A stretch of 64,000 nt of DNA from CAVXJN01 sp963773585 (GTDB lineage Bacteria > Pseudomonadota > Gammaproteobacteria > JASBUN01), in the NCBI GenBank assembly GCA_963773585.1, contig CAVZBR010000005.1, positions 62,001-126,000 of the forward strand, written 5' to 3'. Below the pieces are notes generated by a model that was not told where the DNA came from, searched no databases, and saw only the letters and a list, made by a program, of their open reading frames with translations. Shown piece after piece: positions 9,792-18,823 of the stretch (position 1 is the stretch's first letter; each line of letters starts with the position of its first letter). A program made the translations under genes and the position numbers.

Positions 9792-10397
9792 ATGACGAGC
9801 AGGCACAAGCTCAGTAATTACGACGAAAAGCGGCGCTTCGACAAAACGCCCGAGCCACGGGGCGGTGCTCGCAAGAGGGGCGGGCGACGGTTCGTCATTC
9901 AAAAGCACGAGGCCCGGCGACTGCACTATGACTTTCGACTCGAAATCGACGGGGTCTTGGTGTCCTGGGCGGTACCGAAAGGTCCATCGATGGATCCGAG
10001 TGACAAACGCCTGGCCGTGCAGACAGAAGATCATCCGTTGGACTACGCGGATTTTGAAGGTGTCATCCCCAAGGGCGAATACGGGGGCGGTACAGTCATG
10101 GTGTGGGATTACGGTACCTACCGCAACCTGCGCGCCAACAAAGGCAAGCACTCCGCCAGCATGGAAAATTCACTTGCGGAAGGGCTGGTGGAAGTGTGGC
10201 TCGAGGGCGAAAAGCTTCAGGGCGGGTACGCGTTGCGTCGCACGTCCGCAAACAACGGCAAGGCGCAGTGGCTGTTGATCAAAAAACGAGATGACGCGGC
10301 CGACGCGCGGCGCGTTCCGACCAACACCGAAACCGCGTCCGCCCTGAGCGGGCGCAGCATGGACGAAATAGCGCAACAAGAAGGTCCTGATGAATAA
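9792..10397 (+). CDS. stand-alone LigD 3'-phosphoesterase domain protein
   Basis: The 201-aa protein matches the phosphoesterase (PE) domain of bacterial LigD, which trims 3'-phosphates and ribonucleotides at broken DNA ends. Conserved elements are FVIQKHEARRLHYDFRLE, the AVPKGPS turn and the GEYGGGTVMVWDYG segment. His and Asp/Glu of these motifs form the metal site in characterised PE domains. In most bacteria PE is fused to the ligase and polymerase; here it is a separate gene. A good ribosome site (GAGG) precedes the ATG. It overlaps the ligase gene by 8 bp. Confidence 0.9.
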   Translation: MTSRHKLSNYDEKRRFDKTPEPRGGARKRGGRRFVIQKHEARRLHYDFRLEIDGVLVSWAVPKGPSMDPSDKRLAVQTEDHPLDYADFEGVIPKGEYGGGTVMVWDYGTYRNLRANKGKHSASMENSLAEGLVEVWLEGEKLQGGYALRRTSANNGKAQWLLIKKRDDAADARRVPTNTETASALSGRSMDEIAQQEGPDE

Positions 10398-11397
10398 GTT
10401 GTTGCAGACGCTAAGTGCGCAAGAGCGCGACAAGATCAATGCCAGCACCATGCCGGCCTGGACCGCTCCGATGAAAGCCACGCTGACCGACGAACGGTTC
10501 TCGTCCGATGACTGGTTATATGAACGCAAGCTCGACGGAGAACGTTGCGTGGTATTCCATGACGGACGTGGAGTTCGCTTGTTCTCGCGCAACCGACAAA
10601 AACTCAACGATACCTACCCGGATCTGGTCGACGCCGTGGGCGCCGCTGCATCCGTGCGCTTTGTGGCCGATGGAGAAATCGTGGCCTTCGAGGGCAACGT
10701 CACCAGTTTCGCCCGTTTGCAGCAGCGCATGCGCCTGAGGGACCCCGAGGATGCGCGCGCGAGCGGCGTCAAGGTCTATTTGTATTTATTCGATCTTCTT
10801 TATCTGGATGGCTACGAACTGATCGGTCTGCCATTGCGCGCCCGCAAAAAGCTGCTGCGCAACGCGCTGGACTTCGGAGGGCCGCTGCGCTTTACGGCGC
10901 ACCGCAATGGGGACGGCGAGGCATACTTCCAGGCGGCGTGTGAAAAGGGCTGGGAAGGCGTGATCGCCAAGCGCGCCATGAGCCGCTACAGCCACAGCCG
11001 CTCCAAGGATTGGCTGAAATTCAAGTGCGTGCATCAGCAGGAGCTTGTAATCGGCGGATATACCGAGCCGGCCGGCAGCCGCAAGGGTTTCGGCGCTCTG
11101 CTGCTGGGCTTCTACAAGGGTGACACGCTGCATTACGCCGGCAAGGTCGGTACGGGTTTTGACGACCAAACGCTGCAGCAGCTGGCGAAGAAATTGAAGG
11201 CAAGGGAACAAACGCAATGCCCGTTTGCAGAGCGCGCACAAGCCAAAGGCGGCCACGTACACTGGATCGATCCCACGCTGGTGGCGGAAATCGGATTCAC
11301 TGAATGGACCAGTGACGACCGCCTGCGACACCCGCGGTTCCTTGGACTGCGTGACGACAAGCCTGCGCATAAAGTCGTCAAAGAAGTGGCCGAATAG
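10390..11397 (+). CDS. ATP-dependent DNA ligase, LigD ligase-domain type
   Basis: The 335-aa protein seals nicks and ends using ATP. Motif I with the adenylated lysine is YERKLDGERC near residue 40, and the motif III region FDLLYLDG and motif IV GWEGVIAKR are visible. The C-terminal OB-fold region carries KFKCVHQQELVIGGYT and WIDPTLVAEIGFTEWT, both typical of LigD ligase domains. It is the middle gene of a phosphoesterase-ligase-polymerase set, separated from the polymerase by 12 bp. No Ku gene is in the window. Confidence 0.92.
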   Translation: MNKLLQTLSAQERDKINASTMPAWTAPMKATLTDERFSSDDWLYERKLDGERCVVFHDGRGVRLFSRNRQKLNDTYPDLVDAVGAAASVRFVADGEIVAFEGNVTSFARLQQRMRLRDPEDARASGVKVYLYLFDLLYLDGYELIGLPLRARKKLLRNALDFGGPLRFTAHRNGDGEAYFQAACEKGWEGVIAKRAMSRYSHSRSKDWLKFKCVHQQELVIGGYTEPAGSRKGFGALLLGFYKGDTLHYAGKVGTGFDDQTLQQLAKKLKAREQTQCPFAERAQAKGGHVHWIDPTLVAEIGFTEWTSDDRLRHPRFLGLRDDKPAHKVVKEVAE

Positions 11398-11409
11398 GAC
11401 CGCGTAAAA

Positions 11410-12324
11410 ATGGTGCAGTTCGGTTCCTACACATTCGAGCTCAGCAACCAGGACAAGGTGCTGTTCCCGGACTCCGGCATCACGAAAGGTGAGTTGATCG
11501 AATATTATCGCGACTGTGCCGAAGCGGTGGTGCGCCACGGAGCCGGACGTCCGCTGACCTTACAGCGCTTTCCCGACGGTATCGACAAGCAAGGATTCTT
11601 TCAGCAGGATCGATCGGAGTATTTCCCCGACTGGATCGAGAGTGTCAAAGTCCCGCGCAGTGGAAAGAACTCCGGCAAAGTTGACCATGTGCTATGCAAT
11701 AACCAGGCAACGTTGGTGTACCTCGCCAACCAGGCGGTCATTACCTTGCACGGTTGGCTGAGCAAAACGCCGCGACTGTCGTGCCCGGATCGTCTGATTT
11801 TCGATCTGGACCCAACGGGCGATGATTTCACGGAAGTCGTGCGTGCCGCCCGTCAAGTGCGCGATGCCATGGAAGCTTTGGAACTAACGCCGTTCGTCAT
11901 GACTACGGGCTCCAGTGGCCTGCACGTTACAGCACCGCTGGACGGTAAGCAGGATTTCGATTTCGTGCGCGGCTTCGCGCGTGACCTTGCGGACTACTTG
12001 GCCGAGCAGCATCCCGACACGTTGACCACAGCCCAGCGTAAGGAAAAGCGCGGTGCCCGCCTGTACCTCGATGTGATGCGCAATGCCCAGGGGCAGACCG
12101 CGGTACTGCCGTATTCCGTCCGGGCCAAGGCCGGTGCGCCGGTGGCGACTCCGCTCGATTGGAGTGAACTCGGTCGCAAGGGTTTGCATTCGCAAACCTA
12201 CACGCTCGCCAACATCCGGCGCCGGCTGGCGCAAAAAGAGGATCCCTGGTCGGAACTCGAACGCCACGGCCGCAGTGCAGCGGTCGCGCAAAGGGCGCTC
12301 ACCGCCATGCGCGAAAGCTCGTAA
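11410..12324 (+). CDS. LigD-type primase-polymerase (end-joining polymerase)
   Basis: The 304-aa protein matches the archaeo-eukaryotic-primase-like polymerase domain of LigD, which adds nucleotides at breaks. The catalytic acidic motif is FDLDPTGDDF near residues 134-143. The SSGLHVTAPLDG segment holds the conserved Ser-Gly-Leu-His, and RLYLDVMRNAQGQTAV is a further family motif. Together with the two upstream genes it supplies the three LigD activities as separate proteins, an arrangement less common than the fusion. Confidence 0.9.
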   Translation: MVQFGSYTFELSNQDKVLFPDSGITKGELIEYYRDCAEAVVRHGAGRPLTLQRFPDGIDKQGFFQQDRSEYFPDWIESVKVPRSGKNSGKVDHVLCNNQATLVYLANQAVITLHGWLSKTPRLSCPDRLIFDLDPTGDDFTEVVRAARQVRDAMEALELTPFVMTTGSSGLHVTAPLDGKQDFDFVRGFARDLADYLAEQHPDTLTTAQRKEKRGARLYLDVMRNAQGQTAVLPYSVRAKAGAPVATPLDWSELGRKGLHSQTYTLANIRRRLAQKEDPWSELERHGRSAAVAQRALTAMRESS

Positions 12325-12397
12325 TGAAGCGGCTTGTGCGGATCGCCATGCCGCTGTCACGCTCCTGTAACGCTAGCCGGTTATCGTTCACCTCACC

Positions 12398-12751
12398 ATG
12401 GAACCAACCCAGTCACAGCACGCCGAGAGGGTCCCGCAGCCGCGGCCCAGCGGTGGCGTGGAGCGGAATCTGACGGCGTTGGTGTTTCGACGCGGCCTGG
12501 CGGTAGTGGTCGGACGGGTTCGGGAACTTGGATTGCTGGGGATGTATCTCTCGACCGATCGGCCGGCGCTGCCAAAACACACATTGGTCGAGGTGGGCTT
12601 CAGTATCGGCCGGCCCGGCCCCGCGCAGTTTATACGTCTGCCCGCCATGATCGCCCGCACGGATGCTCGCGGGATGGCGCTGATTTTCGATGCCGATGAC
12701 AACGCCACCCAGGCGGATGTGCGGCGCCTGCTGCGCGCCTGGCGCAGTTAG
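12398..12751 (+). CDS. PilZ domain protein
   Basis: Small 117-aa protein consisting of a short tail followed by a PilZ-like beta barrel (RNLTALVF.., LGLLGMYLSTDRPALPKHTLVEVGFSI, IARTDARGMALIFDADD). PilZ domains bind cyclic di-GMP through an RxxxR and a D/NxSxxG motif. Here the second motif is replaced by GLLGMYL, so c-di-GMP binding is doubtful. The layout resembles type IV pilus PilZ proteins that lost the ligand site. The partner is unknown and the gene is single. Confidence 0.65.
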   Translation: MEPTQSQHAERVPQPRPSGGVERNLTALVFRRGLAVVVGRVRELGLLGMYLSTDRPALPKHTLVEVGFSIGRPGPAQFIRLPAMIARTDARGMALIFDADDNATQADVRRLLRAWRS

Positions 12752-12975
12752 TTCTCAGCGAGGCGTGCCGCATCGATTCTGTGGCGGTTGGCGTCCATCA
12801 ACGATTGGCACGATCAATCCCTTCCCCATTCGCGTGCGCGTGGGGCGTTTTCGCCGGCGACGTTAATCTGTCGGGCCGTCTTCCATCCTCTTTTGGTATC
12901 AATCGCTTGCGTGCATGGCGTGGTTCTTGCTGCCGGGCAGTCTACCCGGTCAAACGACAAGAAACCGACTAAACC

Positions 12976-14262
12976 ATGCGATTTATCGACTATTTCCCCG
13001 TTGCGCGCCTTCTGGCGCTACTTCTGATGCTGTTTTGCTGCGCCCAGGTTCGGGCGGAACAACGAGTGCTGGGGATCGACATCCAACCCGAACAAGCCGT
13101 CATCCACACCGATGGTCCGGTGCGCTTCAACAGTTTCGCCATGAACAACCCGCCGCGCATGGTCGTGGACGTGAAAGGTGCGCGCATGGAGGATGACCTG
13201 GTTCAAGCCCGCGCCGATGTTGGCCCCGTGCTGCGGGTGCGCAGCGCTGCGCGTAACGAACACGACCAGCGCATCGTGTTCGATCTGCGCCGCCGGCTTA
13301 TCGCCAATGTCAGCACGGAATCGGATCCCGACGGTGGTGCTCGTATCGTGGTGGATTTCGGTCCGCAACCGAAGCCTGTAATGGCGCGGCGGCACAGTCA
13401 GTGCCAGGGGTCGAATAGCGGCAGAGATTTCGTTGTAGTGCTCGATGCGGGCCATGGCGGCCATGACCAAGGCGCAGTTGGCCCGCGCGGTTGGCAGGAA
13501 AAGGATATTGCGTTGGCCATCACCCAGCGTCTGCAACGGCTGATCCAACGCACGCCGTACATGGATGGCGTGTTGACCCGAGACAGTGATGAATTCATCA
13601 GTTTGCAGGAACGTTACCAAATCGCGGAAAGGTGTCAAGCCGATCTGCTGGTATCGATCCACGCCGATTCCCTGCCGGGCACGGACATACATGGAGCGTC
13701 GGTCTACGTACACCCCAGCGCACGCCGCAGGGGACGTGCGCTGCTGGCGTCGCGCAGCGGGCACAGCCGATCCAACGTCCTGGGTGCGGTGCAGAACGTG
13801 GCGTTGCATCTGGGTAAGCGCCAAGAAGCGGCGCACGCGCTGGAAAGCTACGCCGCGGGGCGGTTGATGTTTCGCGAACTGGCGGCGGCGACTTCCATGG
13901 TGCGGCATTCGGTGTTGCCGGGCCGTTTCGTGGTGTTGTCCTCTGACGTGCCCTCGATTCTGGTGGAGACGGGGTATATCAGCCATCACCGAGAAGAATT
14001 GCAATTGGCCGATCCCAAACATCAACAAGCGATTGCCGAGGCATTGTTCCGCGGCATTAGCGACTACGCCGCATACTTTGGCCATGGCCCCAGCCTGACG
14101 GACCGTCGCGTCCACATCGTCGGCGCCCGTACCGATCTCATCGGCTTGTCGCAACGTCTGCATTGGGACGCCGACATGGTGCGCCGTGTCAATCATCTGC
14201 CGGGTACCGAGCTGGTGGCCGGTACGGTATTGCAGTTGCCGCTTGCGGATGGTGGCACTTGA
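12976..14262 (+). CDS. N-acetylmuramoyl-L-alanine amidase with AMIN and LysM domains
   Basis: Exported peptidoglycan amidase that splits daughter cells. The 428-aa protein has a signal peptide (residues about 1-27, ending CAQVRA). An AMIN domain (about 30-130) targets such enzymes to the septum. The zinc-dependent Amidase_3 domain carries the metal ligands His in DAGHGGHDQGA, Glu in WQEKDIAL and His in SIHADS, with the catalytic Glu in LVETGYIS. A C-terminal LysM-like module follows (about 375-425). Members are normally autoinhibited by a helix and activated by EnvC/NlpD-type proteins. The gene is monocistronic and convergent with dnaE2. Confidence 0.92.
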   Translation: MRFIDYFPVARLLALLLMLFCCAQVRAEQRVLGIDIQPEQAVIHTDGPVRFNSFAMNNPPRMVVDVKGARMEDDLVQARADVGPVLRVRSAARNEHDQRIVFDLRRRLIANVSTESDPDGGARIVVDFGPQPKPVMARRHSQCQGSNSGRDFVVVLDAGHGGHDQGAVGPRGWQEKDIALAITQRLQRLIQRTPYMDGVLTRDSDEFISLQERYQIAERCQADLLVSIHADSLPGTDIHGASVYVHPSARRRGRALLASRSGHSRSNVLGAVQNVALHLGKRQEAAHALESYAAGRLMFRELAAATSMVRHSVLPGRFVVLSSDVPSILVETGYISHHREELQLADPKHQQAIAEALFRGISDYAAYFGHGPSLTDRRVHIVGARTDLIGLSQRLHWDADMVRRVNHLPGTELVAGTVLQLPLADGGT

Positions 14263-14292
14263 TCCACCGGCGTGAGGCATAGACGACCGTAG

Positions 14293-14324
14293 GTCGGGTC
14301 AAGGGCCGTAGGCCTGGACCCGAC
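14293..14324. terminator. hairpin between convergent genes
   Basis: Arms GTCGGGTC (14293-14300) and GACCCGAC (14317-14324) pair perfectly, with a further GGCC/GGCC inner stem around GTA. There is no run of T on either side, so this could be a REP-like palindrome as well as a bidirectional terminator between the amidase gene and dnaE2. Confidence 0.45.
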
Positions 14325-14366
14325 GGTTAACGGCCATCGGGTAGGCATGAAGTGTGAAAGGTTCGG

Positions 14367-17300
14367 TCAGCAGAAATCCCGCGACCGGGTGTCGACTTCG
14401 CCCAGCAGCGGCGATTGATCCCGCAGCCGTCGCGCTACCAGATGAATCACTTCGCCTTCGCGCTGCAAGACCCCATCGACCTCCAATAAACGCGAAGCGA
14501 TCACTTCCTTGCGATAACGTTCCACCAGTTTTTGCCAGACGATGATGTTGACGCTGCCGGTCTCGTCTTCGAGGGTGAGAAACACCACGCCGGCGGCGCT
14601 GCTCGGGTGCTGGCGGGTGACGACCAGGCCGGTGTAGCGGATTTTGCTGCCGTTGATGCGTGTGGCGAATTCGACGGCGGGTACGCAGCCCATGTTTTGC
14701 AGTCGCTGGCGCAGAAAACTCACAGGATGGGGTCCCAGACTCAGCCCCAAGGTGGCGTAGTCGGCGATCAGTTCCTGTGCTTCGCTGGGTACCGGCAGCG
14801 CCGGCGTGGGCTCCTCGATGTGCAGTTCCTCGAACAGCGGCAATGTGCCTTCGGCGCCCAAGGCCTGCCACCGGGCCAGATGACGATGCCCGGCAAGGGC
14901 GGCCAGGGCGCCAGCCGAGGCCAACAGATCCATGTCTTTACGTGACAACCGCGCGCGCCGCTGCAGGTCGTCCACGGACCGGAACAGCCCGCGCCCGCGG
15001 GCCGCCACTAGACGCTTGCAGGCTTCGGCATTCAGGCCGCGAATCATGCGCAGGCCGAGGCGCAAGGCCAATGCGGGCTTCTGATCCGCTGTCGCCTGCG
15101 GCGTTTCACGGGTTGCAACGCAGTCGTTCGGCTGAGTTGCGGCCGTAGGGCGTTGTGCATTTCCAGTCGCCGTGGCGACGGTTTCCAGCGTGCAATCCCA
15201 ATCGCTGACGGTGACGTCCACCGGCAGTACTTCCACCCCATGGCGGCGGGCATCCTGCACCAGCTGCGAGGGCGCATAAAAACCCATGGGCTGACTGTTG
15301 AGCAGGGCGCAGGTGAACGCCGCCGGTTCGTGACGTTTGAGCCAGGCCGAGACGTACACCAGCAGCGCGAAGCTCGCGGCGTGGGATTCCGGAAAACCGT
15401 ATTCGCCGAAGCCTTCGATCTGTTGAAAGATCTGCTGGGCGAAGCTTTCCTCGTAGCCGCGAGCGCACATGCCTTCGAGCAGCATGACGCGAAACCTTTC
15501 CAGTTTGTCCTTGCGTCGCCAGGAACCGATGGCACGACGCAACTGATCGGATTCGCCGGCGCTGAACCCCGCGGCCACCATGGCCAGCTTGATCACCTGC
15601 TCCTGGAAAATCGGTACGCCCATGGTGCGTTCCAGTACGTCGCGTACCGCCTCGCTGGGGAAGCGCACCGGTTCCAACCCTTGGCGGCGTTTGAGATAGG
15701 GATGCACCATCTGGCCTTGAATCGGCCCGGGCCGGACGATGGCCACTTCGATCACCAGATCGTAGAAGCAGCGCGGCCGCAGCCGCGGCAGCATGCTCAT
15801 CTGAGCACGGGATTCGATCTGAAACACGCCCACGGTATCGGCATGACTGATCATGTCGTAGACCGCCGGGTCTTCCGCCGGCACGTCGGCGAGCGTCCAG
15901 CGTTTACCGCGATGTAACGCCACCAAGTCGAAGGCGCGATGAATGGCGCTGAGCATGCCCAAAGCCAGGCAATCGACTTTCAGCAAGCCCATGGCGTCGA
16001 GATCGTCCTTATCCCACTGGATCACGGTGCGATCGGCCATGGCGGCGTTTTCGATCGGCACCAGACGCGATACCGGACCTTTGGCGATGACGAAGCCGCC
16101 CACATGCTGGGACAGATGCCGCGGAAAACCGCGCAGCTCCTGCACCAGGGCGAGCAGCTTGCGGATCACCGTGCTGTGCGGATCGAACCCGGCCTCGGCA
16201 ATGCGGCCTGCATCGACGCCGTTGTCCCACCAGGCGACGGTAGAGGCCAGCCGGTCGAGTTGATCCAGAGACAGCCCCAGGGCTTTGCCGACATCCCGCA
16301 ACGCGCTCTTGCGCCGATAGCGGATGACCGTGGCGGCCAACGCTGCGCGCTCGCGGCCGTAGCGTCGATAGACATACTGGATGACTTCCTCGCGCCGTTC
16401 GTGTTCGAAATCCACGTCGATGTCCGGCGGTTCATTGCGCTCTTTGGAGACGAAGCGCTCGAACAGCATTTCCATACGGCTCGGGTCCACGGCGGTGATG
16501 CCGAGGCAAAAACACACCGCGGAGTTGGCCGCCGAACCGCGACCCTGGCAGAGAATGTCGCGGCTGCGGGCGAAGGCGACGAGATCGTGGACGGTGAGGA
16601 AATAAGGCTCGTAACGCAGTTCGGTGATGATCGCGAGCTCGTGTTCGATCTGCGCTCGCACCCGGTCCGGGACGCCTTCGGGCCAGCGTTTTGCGGCGCC
16701 TTGCTCGGTGAGACGGCGCAGATAGGCGCTTGGCGTCTCGCCGGCCGGCACCATGTCGTCTGGATATTCGTAGCGCAATTCATCGAGACTGAACGTGCAG
16801 CGCTCGGCGATGCGGATGGTCTCGGCGAGCCATTGCGGTTCATACAGATGGGCGAGCCGCGCGCGGCCGCGCAAATAGCGCTCGCCGTTGGCATAGAGCG
16901 CAAAGCCGGCTTCCTTGACGGCAACGCCGTGGCGGACGGCGGTGAGCACATCCTGCAACGCGCGCCGGTTGCGCACATGCATGTGCACGTCGCCCGCCGC
17001 CGCCAAGGGAAAATCGGATGCGCGGCTCAACGCCTGCAACCGTTCGACGTGCTGTGCATCGTACACACTGCGATGCAACTCCACCGCGATCCAGACGCGA
17101 TCGGGAAAAACCGCGCCCAACCAACGCGCATCCGCCCAAGCCGGTTCATTCGCCACTGGACGCGCGGTGCGCGCTGCAAGCGATTCGGCGGCCGAATAGG
17201 CCGCCCTATGGAGAGAACCCTCCACGTGTCCTGCTACGCGCGTCGATCCGTCGCCGCCACAATTTTCAGTCATCGGGCGCGCTGTGCGCGCCAAGACGTC

Positions 17301-17750
17301 ATCGCTATCCTGCTCGCTCATCGGGCGCGCTATGCGCGCCGGGTTTTTCCGATCCTCGATCCGTTCGGGAATCCACAACACCAAACACCCCGGTACGCCG
17401 TCCGCCAGATCGTTGCGCGTCAGACGATAAGAACCCTTCCCGGCATTGCGTCGCCCACGGGTGATGAGCTCGGATAAATTGCCATAACCTTCACGATCGC
17501 TGGCCAGCAACACCAGCTTGGGCCCGTCGGCCAATTGAATCTCGCTGCCGACGATGAGCTTGAGCCCGACATCCTTCGCCGCCTCATGGGCGCGTACGAT
17601 CCCGGACAGGGAGCATTCATCGGTGATCGCCAGCGCCGTATAGCCAAGCGCTGCGGCACGCTCCGCCAACTCCTCGGCATGGGACGCGCCACGCAGGAAT
17701 GTGAAGTTGCTCAGACAATGCAGCTCGGCATAGGCGGGTAGGGGAGACAT
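14367..17750 (-). CDS. dnaE2: error-prone DNA polymerase DnaE2 (ImuC)
   Basis: Second alpha-type C-family DNA polymerase used for damage-induced mutagenesis with ImuA and ImuB. The 1127-aa protein has an N-terminal PHP domain (YAELHCLSNFTFLRGAS), the polymerase active-site motif PDIDVDFEHERR, the FxVSKERNEPP segment, a helix-hairpin-helix region and a C-terminal OB fold. An unusual insert at about residues 137-199 contains three in-frame copies of AR(T/I)ARP(M/V) encoded by GC palindromes. Its start lies only 15 bp after the stop of the integron integrase gene on the same strand, with no promoter space and no clear ribosome site. It is probably co-transcribed with intI. imuA/imuB are about 26 kb away. 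Confidence 0.93.
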   Translation of the reverse strand: MSPLPAYAELHCLSNFTFLRGASHAEELAERAAALGYTALAITDECSLSGIVRAHEAAKDVGLKLIVGSEIQLADGPKLVLLASDREGYGNLSELITRGRRNAGKGSYRLTRNDLADGVPGCLVLWIPERIEDRKNPARIARPMSEQDSDDVLARTARPMTENCGGDGSTRVAGHVEGSLHRAAYSAAESLAARTARPVANEPAWADARWLGAVFPDRVWIAVELHRSVYDAQHVERLQALSRASDFPLAAAGDVHMHVRNRRALQDVLTAVRHGVAVKEAGFALYANGERYLRGRARLAHLYEPQWLAETIRIAERCTFSLDELRYEYPDDMVPAGETPSAYLRRLTEQGAAKRWPEGVPDRVRAQIEHELAIITELRYEPYFLTVHDLVAFARSRDILCQGRGSAANSAVCFCLGITAVDPSRMEMLFERFVSKERNEPPDIDVDFEHERREEVIQYVYRRYGRERAALAATVIRYRRKSALRDVGKALGLSLDQLDRLASTVAWWDNGVDAGRIAEAGFDPHSTVIRKLLALVQELRGFPRHLSQHVGGFVIAKGPVSRLVPIENAAMADRTVIQWDKDDLDAMGLLKVDCLALGMLSAIHRAFDLVALHRGKRWTLADVPAEDPAVYDMISHADTVGVFQIESRAQMSMLPRLRPRCFYDLVIEVAIVRPGPIQGQMVHPYLKRRQGLEPVRFPSEAVRDVLERTMGVPIFQEQVIKLAMVAAGFSAGESDQLRRAIGSWRRKDKLERFRVMLLEGMCARGYEESFAQQIFQQIEGFGEYGFPESHAASFALLVYVSAWLKRHEPAAFTCALLNSQPMGFYAPSQLVQDARRHGVEVLPVDVTVSDWDCTLETVATATGNAQRPTAATQPNDCVATRETPQATADQKPALALRLGLRMIRGLNAEACKRLVAARGRGLFRSVDDLQRRARLSRKDMDLLASAGALAALAGHRHLARWQALGAEGTLPLFEELHIEEPTPALPVPSEAQELIADYATLGLSLGPHPVSFLRQRLQNMGCVPAVEFATRINGSKIRYTGLVVTRQHPSSAAGVVFLTLEDETGSVNIIVWQKLVERYRKEVIASRLLEVDGVLQREGEVIHLVARRLRDQSPLLGEVDTRSRDFC
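17154..17340. repeat. three palindromic repeats inside dnaE2
   Basis: The 18-bp GC palindrome GGGCGCGCTGTGCGCGCC (within 17271-17292) recurs with one change at 17319-17340 and more loosely at 17154-17177. Spacings of 48 and 117 bp keep all copies in one reading frame, giving the repeated peptide ARTARP. They sit in a segment of DnaE2 that is not part of any known domain. Confidence 0.65.
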
Positions 17751-17765
17751 GACGGCACACGACGC

Positions 17766-18776
17766 TCACGCGCTAAGGGCACCCGGATTCGGCAATGTAT
17801 CCAACGGACTGAACACGCCCTGTCCTCCTTTGCCCAGCACATGGGTATAGATCATGGTGGTGCGCACATCCTTGTGGCCGAGCAGTTCCTGGATGGTGCG
17901 AATGTCATGACCGGATGCCAGTAGGTGAGTGGCGAAGGAGTGGCGTAGCGTATGACAGGTCACAGGCTTGTGCAGTTCTACTTGACGTACTGCTGTATGC
18001 ACAGCTCGCTGGGGCACCGAAACATCGATATGGTGACGCTTCCAATGGCCGCTGCGTGGATCCTGACTGCGTTTCGAGGCGGGGAACACATACTGCCAAC
18101 CCAGTTCCCGTTCAGCATTGGGATATTTACGCGCCAGGGCATCGGGCAACGATACGCCACCGAAACCATCGGCCTTGTCGGTTTCGAGAACGCGCTTGAC
18201 CTGCTGCAACTGCTCCCGCAACGCGGGGACCACGCTGTCCGGCAAAGGAGTAACGCGATCTTTGTTACCTTTACCGTCGCGTACGACAATTTGATGCAGT
18301 TCGAAATCCACGTCTTTCACCCGCAACCGCACGCATTCCAACACCCGCAATCCTGCACCGTACATCAAACTCGCCATCAGCCATTCGCGGCCCTTCAGCC
18401 TCGTCAGTAGCGCCTGAACTTCCTCGCGACTCATAACCACTGGAAGATGGGTGGAGCGCTTGGCACGGGTCACGCCTTCGATCAGCGCCACCTCACGTTC
18501 GAGCACATGACGATAAAGAAACAGTAAGGCGTTCAATGCTTGGTTTTGCGTCGAGGCCGACACGGTACGATCCACTGCCAAATAAGTGAGAAAGCTGGCG
18601 ATCTCCGCTTCGCCCATTTCCTCCGGATGACGGCGTTCGTGAAACAAAATGAAGCGTCGAATCCAATGCAGATACGACATCTCCGTGCGGTAGCTGTAGT
18701 GCTTGCGCCGGATCGCATGCCGCACCCGATCCAGTAAACGCGGTCGCCGCTTTCCAAAGCGAACTGCCTGGTCCAT
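17766..18776 (-). CDS. intI: integron integrase (tyrosine recombinase)
   Basis: Site-specific recombinase that inserts and excises gene cassettes at attI and attC. The 336-aa protein has the catalytic set R144 (GAGLRVLE), H275 and R278 (HTLRHSFATHLL), H301 (LLGHKDV) and Y310 (TTMIYTHV). The IntI-specific insert that separates integron integrases from XerC/XerD lies at about 214-250 (ALARKYPNAERELGWQYVFP, then DPRSGHWKRHH). It runs opposite to the cassette array, the normal orientation. A consensus -10 and an inverted repeat lie about 50-70 bp upstream. The start codon follows a strong AAGGAGG placed in the loop of a small hairpin. Confidence 0.95.
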   Translation of the reverse strand: MDQAVRFGKRRPRLLDRVRHAIRRKHYSYRTEMSYLHWIRRFILFHERRHPEEMGEAEIASFLTYLAVDRTVSASTQNQALNALLFLYRHVLEREVALIEGVTRAKRSTHLPVVMSREEVQALLTRLKGREWLMASLMYGAGLRVLECVRLRVKDVDFELHQIVVRDGKGNKDRVTPLPDSVVPALREQLQQVKRVLETDKADGFGGVSLPDALARKYPNAERELGWQYVFPASKRSQDPRSGHWKRHHIDVSVPQRAVHTAVRQVELHKPVTCHTLRHSFATHLLASGHDIRTIQELLGHKDVRTTMIYTHVLGKGGQGVFSPLDTLPNPGALSA

Positions 18777-18777
18777 G

Positions 18778-18797
18778 GTTCACCTCCTTGTGAACGA
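18778..18797 (-). promoter_or_regulatory. intI ribosome binding site within a hairpin
   Basis: Reading toward intI, the arms GTTCAC and GTGAAC enclose AAGGAG directly before the start codon. The Shine-Dalgarno sequence sits in the loop and partly in the stem, so folding could lower translation. Confidence 0.5.
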
Positions 18798-18823
18798 ACA
18801 CCGGCGCGCAGTCCCGCCGTATG

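Noticed and set aside
17271..17340. CRISPR array
   Set aside because: Only three short GC palindromes inside a coding region, with no uniform spacers and no cas genes.
15939..17477. 512-codon open frame on the plus strand
   Set aside because: It is antisense to dnaE2 in a high-GC gene. It has no known motif, and dnaE2 is clearly the coding strand.
17766..18776. XerC/XerD-type housekeeping recombinase
   Set aside because: The IntI-specific insert around residues 214-250, together with an attI core and attC sites next to it, marks it as an integron integrase.
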